From contig CAJJBY010000009.1 of NCBI GenBank assembly GCA_905182545.1, positions 84,149-148,148 of the forward strand: a stretch of 64,000 nucleotides of DNA, given 5' to 3'. A model generated the notes under the pieces. That model ran no database searches. It worked only from the letters and a program-made list of their open reading frames with translations, and was not told where the DNA came from. This DNA is from an uncultured Candidatus Puniceispirillum sp. GTDB taxonomy: Bacteria; Pseudomonadota; Alphaproteobacteria; Puniceispirillales; Puniceispirillaceae. Below, piece after piece: positions 52,689 through 62,312 of the stretch (the first letter of the stretch is position 1; each line of letters opens with the position of its first letter). Position numbers and translations under genes: made by a program.

Positions 52689-53339
52689 TCAAACGGTCAT
52701 GCCAATGCGCCGATGAAGATCGTTCAATACGCGCGCCGAAAGCCCCCAAATCAGATGATTATCATGGTCAACAACCCAATAATCATTGCGCCGACCATCG
52801 GTTTCGCGCGGCACCAAACGGAAATTGCTGGGATTGATGACATGCGACAGGGGAAGGGTAAAAATTAAATCAACTTCGGCCGGATCAGCCACCAAACCAT
52901 CCAGACCATCATCACCGCCAACAATACCAACAATTGGCTGGACGATAAATCCCGCCGGACTGCGCACCGCGTCAAGCCCGCCAGCAATGCTTACCGATTG
53001 TGGCATCAGGCGCACTTCTTCAAAAGCCTCACGAAGCGCCGCCGAAACCGGCCCATCATCATCAGGTTCGACCTTGCCACCGGGAAAGCTGATCTGTCCT
53101 GCATGATGCGCCAGATGTTCGGCACGCTTGGTCATCAGAACATGCCATTGACCCGCCGATCGCAACAAAGGAACCAGAATGGCGGCAGGCCGATCAGGCA
53201 CTGGCGCCGCTTCAAGCCCCATTGCCGCCATATCGGCAAGCGGGTTCAAACAGGAACCAAGACGCTGTTGCAAATCCAGATGGGTGATTTGCAAAGTGGT
53301 GGCTGTTGTTATGGCTGGATTATCAGACAAACGGGACAT
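52689..53339 (-). CDS. NUDIX hydrolase, CoA pyrophosphatase type
   Basis: HHAGQISFPGGKVEPDDDGPVSAALREAFEEVRL NUDIX box; likely start at the second Met (MSRLSDNPAI, 53339). Confidence 0.93.
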   Translation of the reverse strand: MSRLSDNPAITTATTLQITHLDLQQRLGSCLNPLADMAAMGLEAAPVPDRPAAILVPLLRSAGQWHVLMTKRAEHLAHHAGQISFPGGKVEPDDDGPVSAALREAFEEVRLMPQSVSIAGGLDAVRSPAGFIVQPIVGIVGGDDGLDGLVADPAEVDLIFTLPLSHVINPSNFRLVPRETDGRRNDYWVVDHDNHLIWGLSARVLNDLHRRIGMTV

Positions 53340-53858
53340 CAGGCCTCTAAAGCAAAAAATTGATTGTGGCTCCATACACCAAGTCGGCCATCTGGCCCAA
53401 CCTCGGCATAATCAGCAAGCTGGTAATAGACCGGCCGTGATAATTTAGCCAGCAAGCCGTCGCGCACCTCAATATAGGGGCGAAGGTCGGGCGATTGCGC
53501 GGCAGCGCGCAATTGCAGCGGATGCTTTATGTCCAGCAAAACCGTTTCATCAATGTTAGCTTTGAAAGCATATTTCATTTTGCTGGGATCGGGCGCCGGT
53601 TTTTACCGTCATATCACGAATGATAAAAGGCGCGTCATCAACCGTAATTCGTCCCTTTTCAGCAGGCGTTGCCAGCCAGTAATCACCCTTATCATCTCGA
53701 ACCAGAATTGAGGCAAATAATTTGACCAGCTCGATACGCCGAATTTCATCACCGTCATGAAACCAACGGCCATCACTGGCAATCCGAATATCAAATTGCT
53801 GCGCGGCAACATGGCGCAAACGTTCAAGGCTAATTTTAGGTGAAATTGGTGTTTTCAT
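53339..53858 (-). CDS. DUF1285 domain protein, one frameshift near 53590-53606
   Basis: ORF 53556..53858 (RIASDGRWFHDGDEIRRIELVKLFASILVRDDKGDYWLATPAEKGRITVDDAPF) continues as 53339..53578 (MKYAFKANIDETVLLDIKHPLQL...YIEVRDGLLAKLSRPVYYQL). Confidence 0.85.
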
Positions 53859-54153
53859 AAACCCAGTTTAGCAACTCTTGTTCTCATACCAACAAGATTT
53901 TAAAAAAACACAGCCAAGAAACGCATGACTCACCGCATGGCGCGCAAAATTTTGTCATGGGCATAAACCTTTTATAAACCCTTTTCTGTCATGGTTTGTT
54001 TCGGGGCTGGCGAGAAGCAGACCAAAGAAGTGGATTGCCCTTGCATCGAATGGCACTCTATGCGACACCGAGCTAGCAAAACGGTCTCATGTTTTTTGGG
54101 TTTTCACCGACCTGCCCTTTTGCGTCAATTCCACATTCGTGATGCTGGCATCA

Positions 54154-55068
54154 ATGTATATTTATTTACCTATTGCTGAAATTTCGATGCATATCGGCAT
54201 CATCATCGGCCTTGGCGGCGGTGTTGGTTTCCTATCGGGGCTTTTTGGCGTTGGTGGCGGCTTCTTAATGACGCCATTATTGATCTTTTTTGGCATTCCA
54301 CCAGCAGTTGCGGTTGCGACTGAGGCCAATCAGATCGTGGCATCATCAGTATCGGGCGGATTGGCGCATATGCGGCGCGGCAATGTCGATTTCAAAATGG
54401 GCGGTATTTTGCTGCTTGGTGGTGTCGTCGGATCATCCTTTGGCGTGATGCTGTTTGCCTCGCTTCGTGAAATGGGTCAGATTGATCTTGTGATCAAGCT
54501 GTCATATGTCGTGTTTCTTGGCATCATTGGGTTTTTGATGCTTTTGGAGAGTGTGCGAACCATTTTGCGCACGCGCCGCCCGGGCGGGCGCAAAACCAAA
54601 TTGCATCAGCATAATTGGCTTCACGGCTTACCGTTAAAGATGCGGTTCCGCCGATCAAAGCTATATATCAGCGCACTTTTGCCGCTTGCGATTGGCGCCT
54701 TTGTTGGTGTTTTGGCGGCGATCATGGGTGTCGGTGGCGGCTTTATCATGGTGCCAGCAATGATCTATCTTCTTGGCATGCCAACCTCGATTGTTGTTGG
54801 CACATCTTTGTTCCAGATTATTTTCGTGACAGCAAACGTCACTTTCCTGCAATCGGTACAAACCCAGACGGTTGATTTCATGCTTGCCGGTTTGCTGTTG
54901 TTTGGCGCAGTTATTGGCGCGCAGTTCGGCACAAGGGCAAGCGCATTATTGCGCGGCGAACAGCTTCGCGGGCTATTGGCGCTGATGGTGCTGGCGGTCT
55001 GTATCAAGCTTGGGTTTGATCTCGCCCTTCGGCCTGATCATTTGTTTAGCGTGGAACTGTTGAAATGA
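54154..55068 (+). CDS. TSUP family sulfite exporter TauE/SafE-type permease
   Basis: MYIYLPIAEISMHIGIIIGLGGGVGFLSGLFGVGGGFLMTPLLIFFGIPPAVAVATEANQI. Confidence 0.94.
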   Translation: MYIYLPIAEISMHIGIIIGLGGGVGFLSGLFGVGGGFLMTPLLIFFGIPPAVAVATEANQIVASSVSGGLAHMRRGNVDFKMGGILLLGGVVGSSFGVMLFASLREMGQIDLVIKLSYVVFLGIIGFLMLLESVRTILRTRRPGGRKTKLHQHNWLHGLPLKMRFRRSKLYISALLPLAIGAFVGVLAAIMGVGGGFIMVPAMIYLLGMPTSIVVGTSLFQIIFVTANVTFLQSVQTQTVDFMLAGLLLFGAVIGAQFGTRASALLRGEQLRGLLALMVLAVCIKLGFDLALRPDHLFSVELLK

Positions 55069-55835
55069 TCCGCGCACGCCAACTTATTCTTGGCTTTATT
55101 CTGCTGCTTGGCATGACCAGTCTTGCCGCTGCAAATTCCGGCCGCTTGGTTGCTGATCTATCAAAATCAAATATCGCCATTACCAGTGGGTTCCACGGTA
55201 CCGATTTATTGTTATTCGGTGCGGTTGATGGCGCGGCTGGAGATGATATTCTGGTCGTGATTAGCGGCCCGCCAACCGATATCGCCCAGCGGCGAAAAGC
55301 AAACCGTGCTGGCATTTGGATTAATGTCGAAACCAATATTTGGCAAAAAGTACCAAGCCTTTACACCATTCTTGCCACCAGCCCGATCGACAAGATTGCC
55401 AGCCCCAAAACGCTTGCCTCGCTTGCGATTGGTACAAATAATATTGGGTTGGAAATCGCGGCCAAGACGCCCATTGCTGGCCAGTCGAAACCAACGGCAA
55501 ATGAATTTATTGCTGCGCTTCAGACCAATATGGCAAACATTGATCTATGGCCAGATCAAACTGGCAATGTCACCTTGACCGAAAACGCCCTGTTCCGCGC
55601 TGAGGTGAAATTGCCAGCAAATATTCTGTCTGGTACTTATGATGTTCGGGTTCTGCAATTCCGCAATGGTGTTGCAATCAGTGAGGACATTACCAATCTC
55701 TATATCAATAAAGGGGGGTTGAGTGCTGGCATTTACAATTTCGCACATAATTATTCAGCGTTGTATGGAATATTTGCAATCCTATTTGCGGTTGCTGCTG
55801 GTTGGTTGGCCGCAGCGGCATTCCGGCGCAGCTAA
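55065..55835 (+). CDS. TIGR02186 family membrane-associated protein
   Basis: 256 aa; signal peptide, C-terminal TM; overlaps the TSUP gene stop by 4 bp. Confidence 0.85.
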   Translation: MIRARQLILGFILLLGMTSLAAANSGRLVADLSKSNIAITSGFHGTDLLLFGAVDGAAGDDILVVISGPPTDIAQRRKANRAGIWINVETNIWQKVPSLYTILATSPIDKIASPKTLASLAIGTNNIGLEIAAKTPIAGQSKPTANEFIAALQTNMANIDLWPDQTGNVTLTENALFRAEVKLPANILSGTYDVRVLQFRNGVAISEDITNLYINKGGLSAGIYNFAHNYSALYGIFAILFAVAAGWLAAAAFRRS

Positions 55836-55873
55836 GCCTTCATGCCCCCGATGATAGTGGAGATCTAGATATT

Positions 55874-56359
55874 ATGGCAAAAGCAACGGCGAAACCAAAA
55901 CAACCAGTCTTTCTTGTTGTTGTTGATGATAGCGAGGAAATGCATCAGGCATTGCAATTTGCTTGTGGACGCGCCCGATCTGTAGGTGGTCGTGTGGCAT
56001 TGATGTATTGCATTGTTCCTGCTGAATTCGAATATTGGGCCGGTGTCGGTGAATTAATGCGCGAAGAAGCGCGTGTAGAAGCCGAAGCCAAGATGGCCAT
56101 CCATGCCGATTATGCGAAAAAGCTGACCAACGGAACACCAATCCTCTATGTCCGCGAAGGTGATATCCGTGACGAATTGTTGGAATTGATTGATCAGGAA
56201 CATGAGATTAGCCTTCTTGTTCTTGGTGCCGATACGCAGTCGGAAACGGCTGGCCCTTTGATTACGTTCCTGATGGCAAACGGCGCATCTCGTTGCCGTG
56301 TTCCCATTACTGTTGTTCCCGGGAATCTGACAGACGAACAGCTTGACGCTCTGTTCTAG
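55874..56359 (+). CDS. universal stress protein family
   Basis: VFLVVVDDSEEMHQALQFACGRARSVGGRVALMYCIVP...VLGADT...RCRVPITVVPGNL. Confidence 0.92.
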   Translation: MAKATAKPKQPVFLVVVDDSEEMHQALQFACGRARSVGGRVALMYCIVPAEFEYWAGVGELMREEARVEAEAKMAIHADYAKKLTNGTPILYVREGDIRDELLELIDQEHEISLLVLGADTQSETAGPLITFLMANGASRCRVPITVVPGNLTDEQLDALF

Positions 56360-56389
56360 TCACATTGCCTTTTCTGTAAGGATTTTGGT

Positions 56390-56905
56390 ATGAAGTCTTT
56401 TCTATTACGCCTGCTAGGAGTTGGATTTTTAATCATGAGTGAAACAAGCGTGGCCGCGACCGGGTCAAACCTTCTACTTGAAACAAGTCAGGGACAGATT
56501 GAAATCAAACTGCTTCCCGACATTGCCCCGAACCATGTTGCCCGCATTTCCGAACTGGCAGCGTCTGGATTTTATGACGGCATTATTTTCCATCGTGTCA
56601 TTCCAGGATTTATGGCGCAAACAGGCGATCCAACAGGCACCGGCATGGGCGGATCAGGAAGCAAATTAACAGCCGAATTTAGCGATTACGAATATCGCAA
56701 TGGCACTGTTGGTATGGCACGTTCGTCGAGCCCTGATAGCGGTGACAGCCAGTTCTTTATCTGCTTTGATGGCTGCGGCCACCTAACTGGTCAATATACT
56801 GTTTGGGGACAGGTTGAAAATGGCATGGATACAGTTCAAAAGCTGGCTGTTGGTGAGCCGCCTGCCGAACCCGATCAAATCATTTCAGCAAAATTAATCG
56901 ATTAG
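56390..56905 (+). CDS. peptidyl-prolyl cis-trans isomerase (cyclophilin), exported
   Basis: FYDGIIFHRVIPGFMAQTGDPTGTGMGGSG; MARSSSPDSGDSQFFICF; N-terminal signal peptide. Confidence 0.96.
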   Translation: MKSFLLRLLGVGFLIMSETSVAATGSNLLLETSQGQIEIKLLPDIAPNHVARISELAASGFYDGIIFHRVIPGFMAQTGDPTGTGMGGSGSKLTAEFSDYEYRNGTVGMARSSSPDSGDSQFFICFDGCGHLTGQYTVWGQVENGMDTVQKLAVGEPPAEPDQIISAKLID

Positions 56906-56933
56906 GCAAACGCCAATCGCATGATCGCAAAAC

Positions 56934-56962
56934 AAAAGCCGGACATTTGTCTGGCTTTTTTG
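56934..56962 (+). terminator. rho-independent terminator after the cyclophilin gene
   Basis: AAAAGCCGGACATTTGTCTGGCTTTTTT. Confidence 0.75.
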
Positions 56963-57002
56963 TACCCCACTTCAAAACGCCCCGCATCAAGACACCCAAA
57001 TT

Positions 57003-57905
57003 TTACTGCGCCGGAACGGCAAGCCGCGCCGCCCGCGCCCGTGTTGTAAAATAAACCGCAATCCCGATCCATATCAGCCCAAAGGCCAGTAAATCACGCG
57101 GCATAAATTCTTCGGAAAAAACCACCACACCAAGCAAAAGCTGCATGGTGGGATTGCTGTAAAACAATAGGCTTGCCATCGTCATATTCAGCGCACGATT
57201 ACCCTTTAAAAACAGCACAAGCGGCAGAACCGTAATGCCACCAGCCAGCAGCGCCAGCGCAACATTGACCGCACCACCGCCAAAAAATGGCACTTGTCCA
57301 TTTGCCGCCATCCAAAATAGAAAGCCAATGGCAAAAGGCAGTAAAAATAGGGTCTCGACAAACAGCCCTTGCAAAGGATCTATATCCATCCGTTTGCGAA
57401 TGACGGCATAAAGCGAAAAGCTGCCAGCCAGCGCCAAAGAAATCCATGGCACATCCATAATCATCATCGCCTTTGCCATCACGCCAAGACAAACAAGCCC
57501 AATGGCAAGCCACGCCCATTTATCAAGCCGTTCGCCAAGCACAAGAATGCTAAGCAACACCGAGCAAAGCGGATAAATGAAATAGCCAAGCGCCGCCGAC
57601 ACCACCTGTCCGGTTTGCACGGCATAGACATAAACACCCCAATTCAGGGATAAAAAGAATGTTGTGATAAAAAAAATTAACAAATTCTTGCGCTGTTTGA
57701 TCGTTACCCAAATCTTGCCAAGCTGACCCGAAATCCAGCAAATGATAAACAGCAACACAGCCGACCAAAGCGATCGATGCGCGACAATTTCATAAGGATC
57801 GTCAACATCAATGAATTTGATATAAAGAGGAACAATTCCCCATAAAATTCCGGCACTTAGTGAGAAACAAATGCCAGCTGTACTGTTTTTCTTGGGATTT
57901 TCCAT
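57003..57905 (-). CDS. rarD: RarD-type EamA family transporter
   Basis: GICFSLSAGILWGIVPLYIKFID...YEIVAHRSLWSAVLL; LNWGVYVYAVQTGQVVSAALGYFIYPL. Confidence 0.94.
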   Translation of the reverse strand: MENPKKNSTAGICFSLSAGILWGIVPLYIKFIDVDDPYEIVAHRSLWSAVLLFIICWISGQLGKIWVTIKQRKNLLIFFITTFFLSLNWGVYVYAVQTGQVVSAALGYFIYPLCSVLLSILVLGERLDKWAWLAIGLVCLGVMAKAMMIMDVPWISLALAGSFSLYAVIRKRMDIDPLQGLFVETLFLLPFAIGFLFWMAANGQVPFFGGGAVNVALALLAGGITVLPLVLFLKGNRALNMTMASLLFYSNPTMQLLLGVVVFSEEFMPRDLLAFGLIWIGIAVYFTTRARAARLAVPAQ

Positions 57906-58100
57906 AAATCGCCATCCACCACCAAATTGCGACATTCATTGATCATTTAGATTGAAATCAGGCCATCGCTTTAGGCGTTACGACCCCTTCATTTTTACGC
58001 AGACAAACAGTCCCGACGCCAGCACTCAAGCCATCGAAGATCATTTATTGTTTGACATTATATATTGCTGTTCCCATATGTATTCTGCCGAAAAGGCTTT

Positions 58101-58202
58101 ATGAGACTAGAATCCAACGAAGGATCGATGCCACATAGAAGTCGTGTTAAAAAGATAATGGGCTTGGATCACCGGCAGATCAAGGCTGAAGTTGGAGACT
58201 AG
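58101..58202 (+). CDS. candidate 33-aa upstream ORF in the cspA leader
   Basis: MRLESNEGSMPHRSRVKKIMGLDHRQIKAEVGD*, ending 6 nt before the cspA ATG. Confidence 0.25.
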   Translation: MRLESNEGSMPHRSRVKKIMGLDHRQIKAEVGD

Positions 58203-58207
58203 ATAAT

Positions 58208-58417
58208 ATGGCACAGGGTACTGTGAAGTGGTTTAACACCCAAAAAGGTTATGGCTTTATCAATCCAGATGATGACGGCAATGATGTATTTGTACATATC
58301 ACTGCTGTCCAGAATTCAGGCCTGAACGGTTTGAACGAAGGTCAGAAGGTATCTTACGAACTCGAAGAACAGCGTAACGGCAAAATGGCCGCCGTTGGTC
58401 TTTCAGTCGTCGAGTAA
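58208..58417 (+). CDS. cspA: cold-shock protein
   Basis: MAQGTVKWFNTQKGYGFINPDDDGNDVFVHITAVQNSGL. Confidence 0.98.
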   Translation: MAQGTVKWFNTQKGYGFINPDDDGNDVFVHITAVQNSGLNGLNEGQKVSYELEEQRNGKMAAVGLSVVE

Positions 58418-58459
58418 GCTATCGCCTTATGCGATAAAACAAATTGTACTTTGGCCATG

Positions 58460-58741
58460 TTAATCATGGACTAAATGCAGGTAGGTCGCCCGATGATGTG
58501 GGGCGACCTTTTTTTGGCTGTTCAGGCTCGGCTTGATTGGGCGGCAGCGCAACAGGATCATGAATTCGATAGCGAAGCACCAGATAATGAAGCACCTACT
58601 CCATAAGGGTGATAAAAACTGGCTAGCCGCAATCGCCACCAGCAGGGAATCTGCTTCAAAACTCGAGAAAATGTCTGATGCGACCCCGCTTGTTGTCAGA
58701 ATAAAGCTGAACTCGCCAATTTGTGGCGCGACCATTTGCAT
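58460..58741 (-). pseudogene. C-terminal fragment of a KefB-type cation/proton antiporter
   Basis: APQIGEFSFILTTSGVASDIFSSFEADSLLVAIAASQFLSPLWSR matches the AQIGEFSFIL.. motif of CPA2 antiporters; truncated at both ends. Confidence 0.55.
58483..58515 (+). terminator. rho-independent terminator after cspA
   Basis: Perfect 9-bp stem AGGTCGCCC / GGGCGACCT, followed by a T tract. Confidence 0.88.
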
Positions 58742-58773
58742 GACCGCCCCTCACGCAACCCTCCGCGCAATCC

Positions 58774-59883
58774 CTAAAGAAAAGGAAGCGGCACGATTCT
58801 GGCTGACCGCGGGCCATCATCCATATAGATTGTTACCGTTTGCCCCTTGTCAATCGGGGCGGTTGACACCATACCAACGCCAATATTTTCACCAACGCGC
58901 GGTGAGTAAACACAAGCACTAACATAGCCAGCATTTTCCCCGTCAAAGCTGACCAAAAGCCGGTCTTCATTTGTTGCGGCAAGGGTTGGACCATCAATGA
59001 TGAACCCCATGAACCTGCGGCTGATACCCACCTTTTTCATGGCGATCAGCGCATCCTTGCCAATAAAATCATGTGGCTGGTCGAGCGCGATGAATTTATC
59101 CATGCCAAGTTCAAATGGGTTGGTTCTGGAATCAGTATCAGCACCATAGGAAATCAGGCCACTTTCAATCCGTTCAATGTAATTTGGCGCACCCGGCCCA
59201 ATATTATAAGGCTTGCCAGCTTCGGCAACACGCGCCCACAAATCATCGCCGCGGTTAAAATCACGAAGATATAGCTCATAGCCGCCTTGCTTTGACCAGC
59301 CAGAGCGCGCCACAACCAGCGGAATGCCATCAAGTTCAGTGGCGCGAAATCCAAAATATTTCAATTCACGAACCCAATCACCGAACAAGTCAGACACGAC
59401 ATCAACTGCCTTTGGCCCTTGAATGCCAAGCGGCGAGACATCCGGCTCATAAACATCGACATCGAGCTTTAACGTGCCAGCAACAGCGCTTGCCCATAAT
59501 TGAATATCGCTATCGGCAATTGACAGCCAGATTTCATCTTCAGCCACTTGCATCAATACCGGATCATTGATGATTGCGCCGCTGTGATTGCAGATTGGTA
59601 CATATTTTCCCTGCCCAATGACCAAACCATCAAGATTGCGCGGGGTCAGCAACCGCGCCAATGCCAGCGCGTCCGGCCCTTTCAGCGCAACCTGCCGCTC
59701 AACCGCAACATCCCACATGGCGACATCACTGATCAGCCGGTGATATTCAGCCTCCGGATCGCCATAGCTTGTTGGCATATACATATGATTATAGACACTA
59801 GCCGCGGTCAGACCGGCCTTACAGCTCGCCTGAAAAAACGGGCTTTTGCGAACCCGCGCACCAATTGATAATTGTACCGCCAT
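58774..59883 (-). CDS. dmdA: aminomethyltransferase-family protein, putative dimethylsulfoniopropionate demethylase (DmdA-like)
   Basis: YNHMYMPTSYGDPEAEYHRL, WDVAVERQVALKGPDA, SIADSDIQLWA, EPDVSPLGIQGPKA, RSGWSKQGGYELYL, GPGAPNYIERIESGLISYGADTDSRTNPFELGMDKFI; resembles DmdA rather than GcvT. Confidence 0.65.
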   Translation of the reverse strand: MAVQLSIGARVRKSPFFQASCKAGLTAASVYNHMYMPTSYGDPEAEYHRLISDVAMWDVAVERQVALKGPDALALARLLTPRNLDGLVIGQGKYVPICNHSGAIINDPVLMQVAEDEIWLSIADSDIQLWASAVAGTLKLDVDVYEPDVSPLGIQGPKAVDVVSDLFGDWVRELKYFGFRATELDGIPLVVARSGWSKQGGYELYLRDFNRGDDLWARVAEAGKPYNIGPGAPNYIERIESGLISYGADTDSRTNPFELGMDKFIALDQPHDFIGKDALIAMKKVGISRRFMGFIIDGPTLAATNEDRLLVSFDGENAGYVSACVYSPRVGENIGVGMVSTAPIDKGQTVTIYMDDGPRSARIVPLPFL

Positions 59884-60003
59884 GACAGCCTTTCAAAAAC
59901 AGACAACTAACCACTCTAAACCGGCATGATGCATGCCATAAGTTAGGCCGAAGCAATTATTCCCTTTACGCCATCTTATCGGCTGTTTTTGTTCAAATGC
60001 GCC

Positions 60004-61053
60004 CTATTGAAAAAAATTAGCAAGTTCAGCAGCAAATTGATCAGCCGCTTTCACATCAATATCAAGATGGGTAACAAGCCGGATCACGCGATCACCACCA
60101 CCAAGTAAAATGCCACGCGACGCTAAATGCGTCCGAAGCGGGTCTGCCGCCCCTTCGGGAACCGCCATAAACAACATATTTGTTTCAACCAGATCAGCAT
60201 CAACCGCGATTGGCCCAATTTCATTCAACTGATCGGCAAGTCGCCGCGCCATCGCATGATCATCGGCAAGCCGGTCAACATGGTGATTAAGCGCATAAAT
60301 ACCAGCCGCCGCTAGAATACCAACCTGACGCATGCCACCGCCAACCAATTTGCGCATCCGGCGCGCCCGTGCAATAAAATCATGAGAGCCAACAAGAACC
60401 GATCCCGCCGGTGTGCCAAGCCCCTTTGAGAGGCATAGGGACACACTATCAACCGGATCAACAATCTGCTTGGCAGGCACACCAAGCTTGACCGCCGCAT
60501 TCATCAACCTTGCCCCATCAAGGTGCACGCCAAGCCCACTATCTTTTCCAGCTTTGGCAAGACTCGCAATAACCTCCACATCATGGACATGACCAGATAT
60601 GGTATTTTCAAGACATAGCAAACGGCTAATCGGGCAATGCGGATCGTCCGGCTTGACGGCCTTGGTGATTTGCGATGGTGTCATCAAACCACGATGGTCG
60701 GTTCCAATCGCCTCCATCATCACGCCGCCAAGAACCGAAACACCGCCAGCCTCATAGCGATGAACATGATAGCAATCACCGACCAGCAATTCATCACCGC
60801 GTTGGCAATGTGATAATAGCGCGACAAGATTAGACTGGGTACCACTCGCAACAAATAGACCAGCCTGTTTGCCAAGAAGCGTAGCAACCCTGTCCTGAAG
60901 TTCATTGACCGTGGGGTCATCCCCATAAACATCATCACCCACATCGGCTGTTGCCATGGCTTGGCGCATTGCCGCTGTTGGTTTTGTTACAGTGTCGCTT
61001 CTAAGATCGATAAGCGCCGGTTTATTATGCAAGGCCGCGTCGTGATAATTCAT
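60004..61053 (-). CDS. ltaE: low-specificity L-threonine aldolase
   Basis: IDLRSDTVTKPTAAMRQAMATADVGDDVYGDDPTVNELQDRVA; VHLDGARLMNA. Confidence 0.96.
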   Translation of the reverse strand: MNYHDAALHNKPALIDLRSDTVTKPTAAMRQAMATADVGDDVYGDDPTVNELQDRVATLLGKQAGLFVASGTQSNLVALLSHCQRGDELLVGDCYHVHRYEAGGVSVLGGVMMEAIGTDHRGLMTPSQITKAVKPDDPHCPISRLLCLENTISGHVHDVEVIASLAKAGKDSGLGVHLDGARLMNAAVKLGVPAKQIVDPVDSVSLCLSKGLGTPAGSVLVGSHDFIARARRMRKLVGGGMRQVGILAAAGIYALNHHVDRLADDHAMARRLADQLNEIGPIAVDADLVETNMLFMAVPEGAADPLRTHLASRGILLGGGDRVIRLVTHLDIDVKAADQFAAELANFFQ

Positions 61054-62286
61054 TTTTTATTACCTGCCGCAATAAAGGCCTTGAGATCAAAATCGCAATT
61101 GCCAATATCGTCAGGATCAGGCGACAGCGCAAGATCAAGGCATTTCTTGCCAAGCATATAGCCTGCCGGGTCACGAACAGCCTCAACCGCGGCCAATTGC
61201 CCTTTATCACCATAGCTCCAGACGGAAAAACCACCTTCGCGTTTCCCCGGCCGCATCTGATGGCGCAGATCGGGCGATGCCAGCGGCACAATACCTGCCG
61301 ATTGTAGGCGAACATCAAATTGTTCTGACCAGAACCACGGCGCTGCAATTGCTGGTTGGGCAAGGCCGCAAATTGCAGCCGCAGCCCGTACCGCGGTCAT
61401 TTGAGCATTATCAACCGATTCGATACGCAAAGCCGAACCATCAATCAGCGCCACATCACCAATCGCAAAAATATCCTGAACCGAGCTTTGCATCATTGCA
61501 TCAACCAGAATGCCATTGCCCGTCATAATTCCCCGCTGACTCTGCCAGATCCAGATCAGGTAGAACGCCAATACCGACAAGCAATAATTCAGCCACAATT
61601 TGGCTGCCATCATCAAGCTGCACACCGATAAAGGCACCGTCTTTTTGCAAAATTTCCTGACAATTTGCACCAATATGCAGCCCAACATCATGACTTTGAT
61701 GCAATTCGGCAAAAAACGCCGAAATCTGCGGGCTTGCCACCCGCGCTAACAGCCGGTCAGCCATTTCAATCACATCAACGCGAAGTCCAAGCTTGGTCAA
61801 GCTTGCCGCAACTTCCAGTCCGATATAACCGCCGCCAATCACCACAGCATGCTGGCGACCCGAAACCGCCTCGCGCAAAGCATGTGCATCATCAGGATGG
61901 CGAAGCACAAACACCCCATCAAGACTAGCCGCCGCCGCAAGCTGTCGCGGCACCGCGCCAGTTGCAAGCACCAGCTTGTCATAGCAATGCTGACTGCCAT
62001 CATCGAGATTTAGTTTTTTTTGCAGCGGATCAATCGACAACGCATCCCGCCCATCAAGCAACTCAATATCATGTGCGGCAAACCAATCGGGTCGCCGTAA
62101 AAGAAATTTGGCATCATCATGACCATCCGCCTGCAAAAAAGCCTTTGATAATGGCGGGCGTTCAAGCGGCGCACCAACCAGCCGGTCTATGATGCAGATT
62201 CGGCCAGCATAACCATTTGCCCGCAATTGTTCAGCGCAGGAAATCCCTGCATGACTGGCACCAACAATATTGATTTGATCTGCCAT
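61050..62286 (-). CDS. FAD-dependent ferredoxin/rubredoxin-type reductase, one frameshift near 61529-61534
   Basis: ORF 61501..62286 (INIVGASHAGISCAEQLRANGYAGRICIIDR...HAVVIGGGYIGLEVAASLTKLG) continues in frame of 61050..61712 (GNGILVDAMMQSSVQDIFAIGDVALID...). Confidence 0.9.
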
Positions 62287-62312
62287 GATAATCCTATCCG
62301 CAAATTCCAGAG

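Noticed and set aside
54154-56359. TSUP permease + TIGR02186 + universal stress protein as a new system
   Set aside because: This TSUP/TIGR02186 pairing is, to my knowledge, common in alphaproteobacteria
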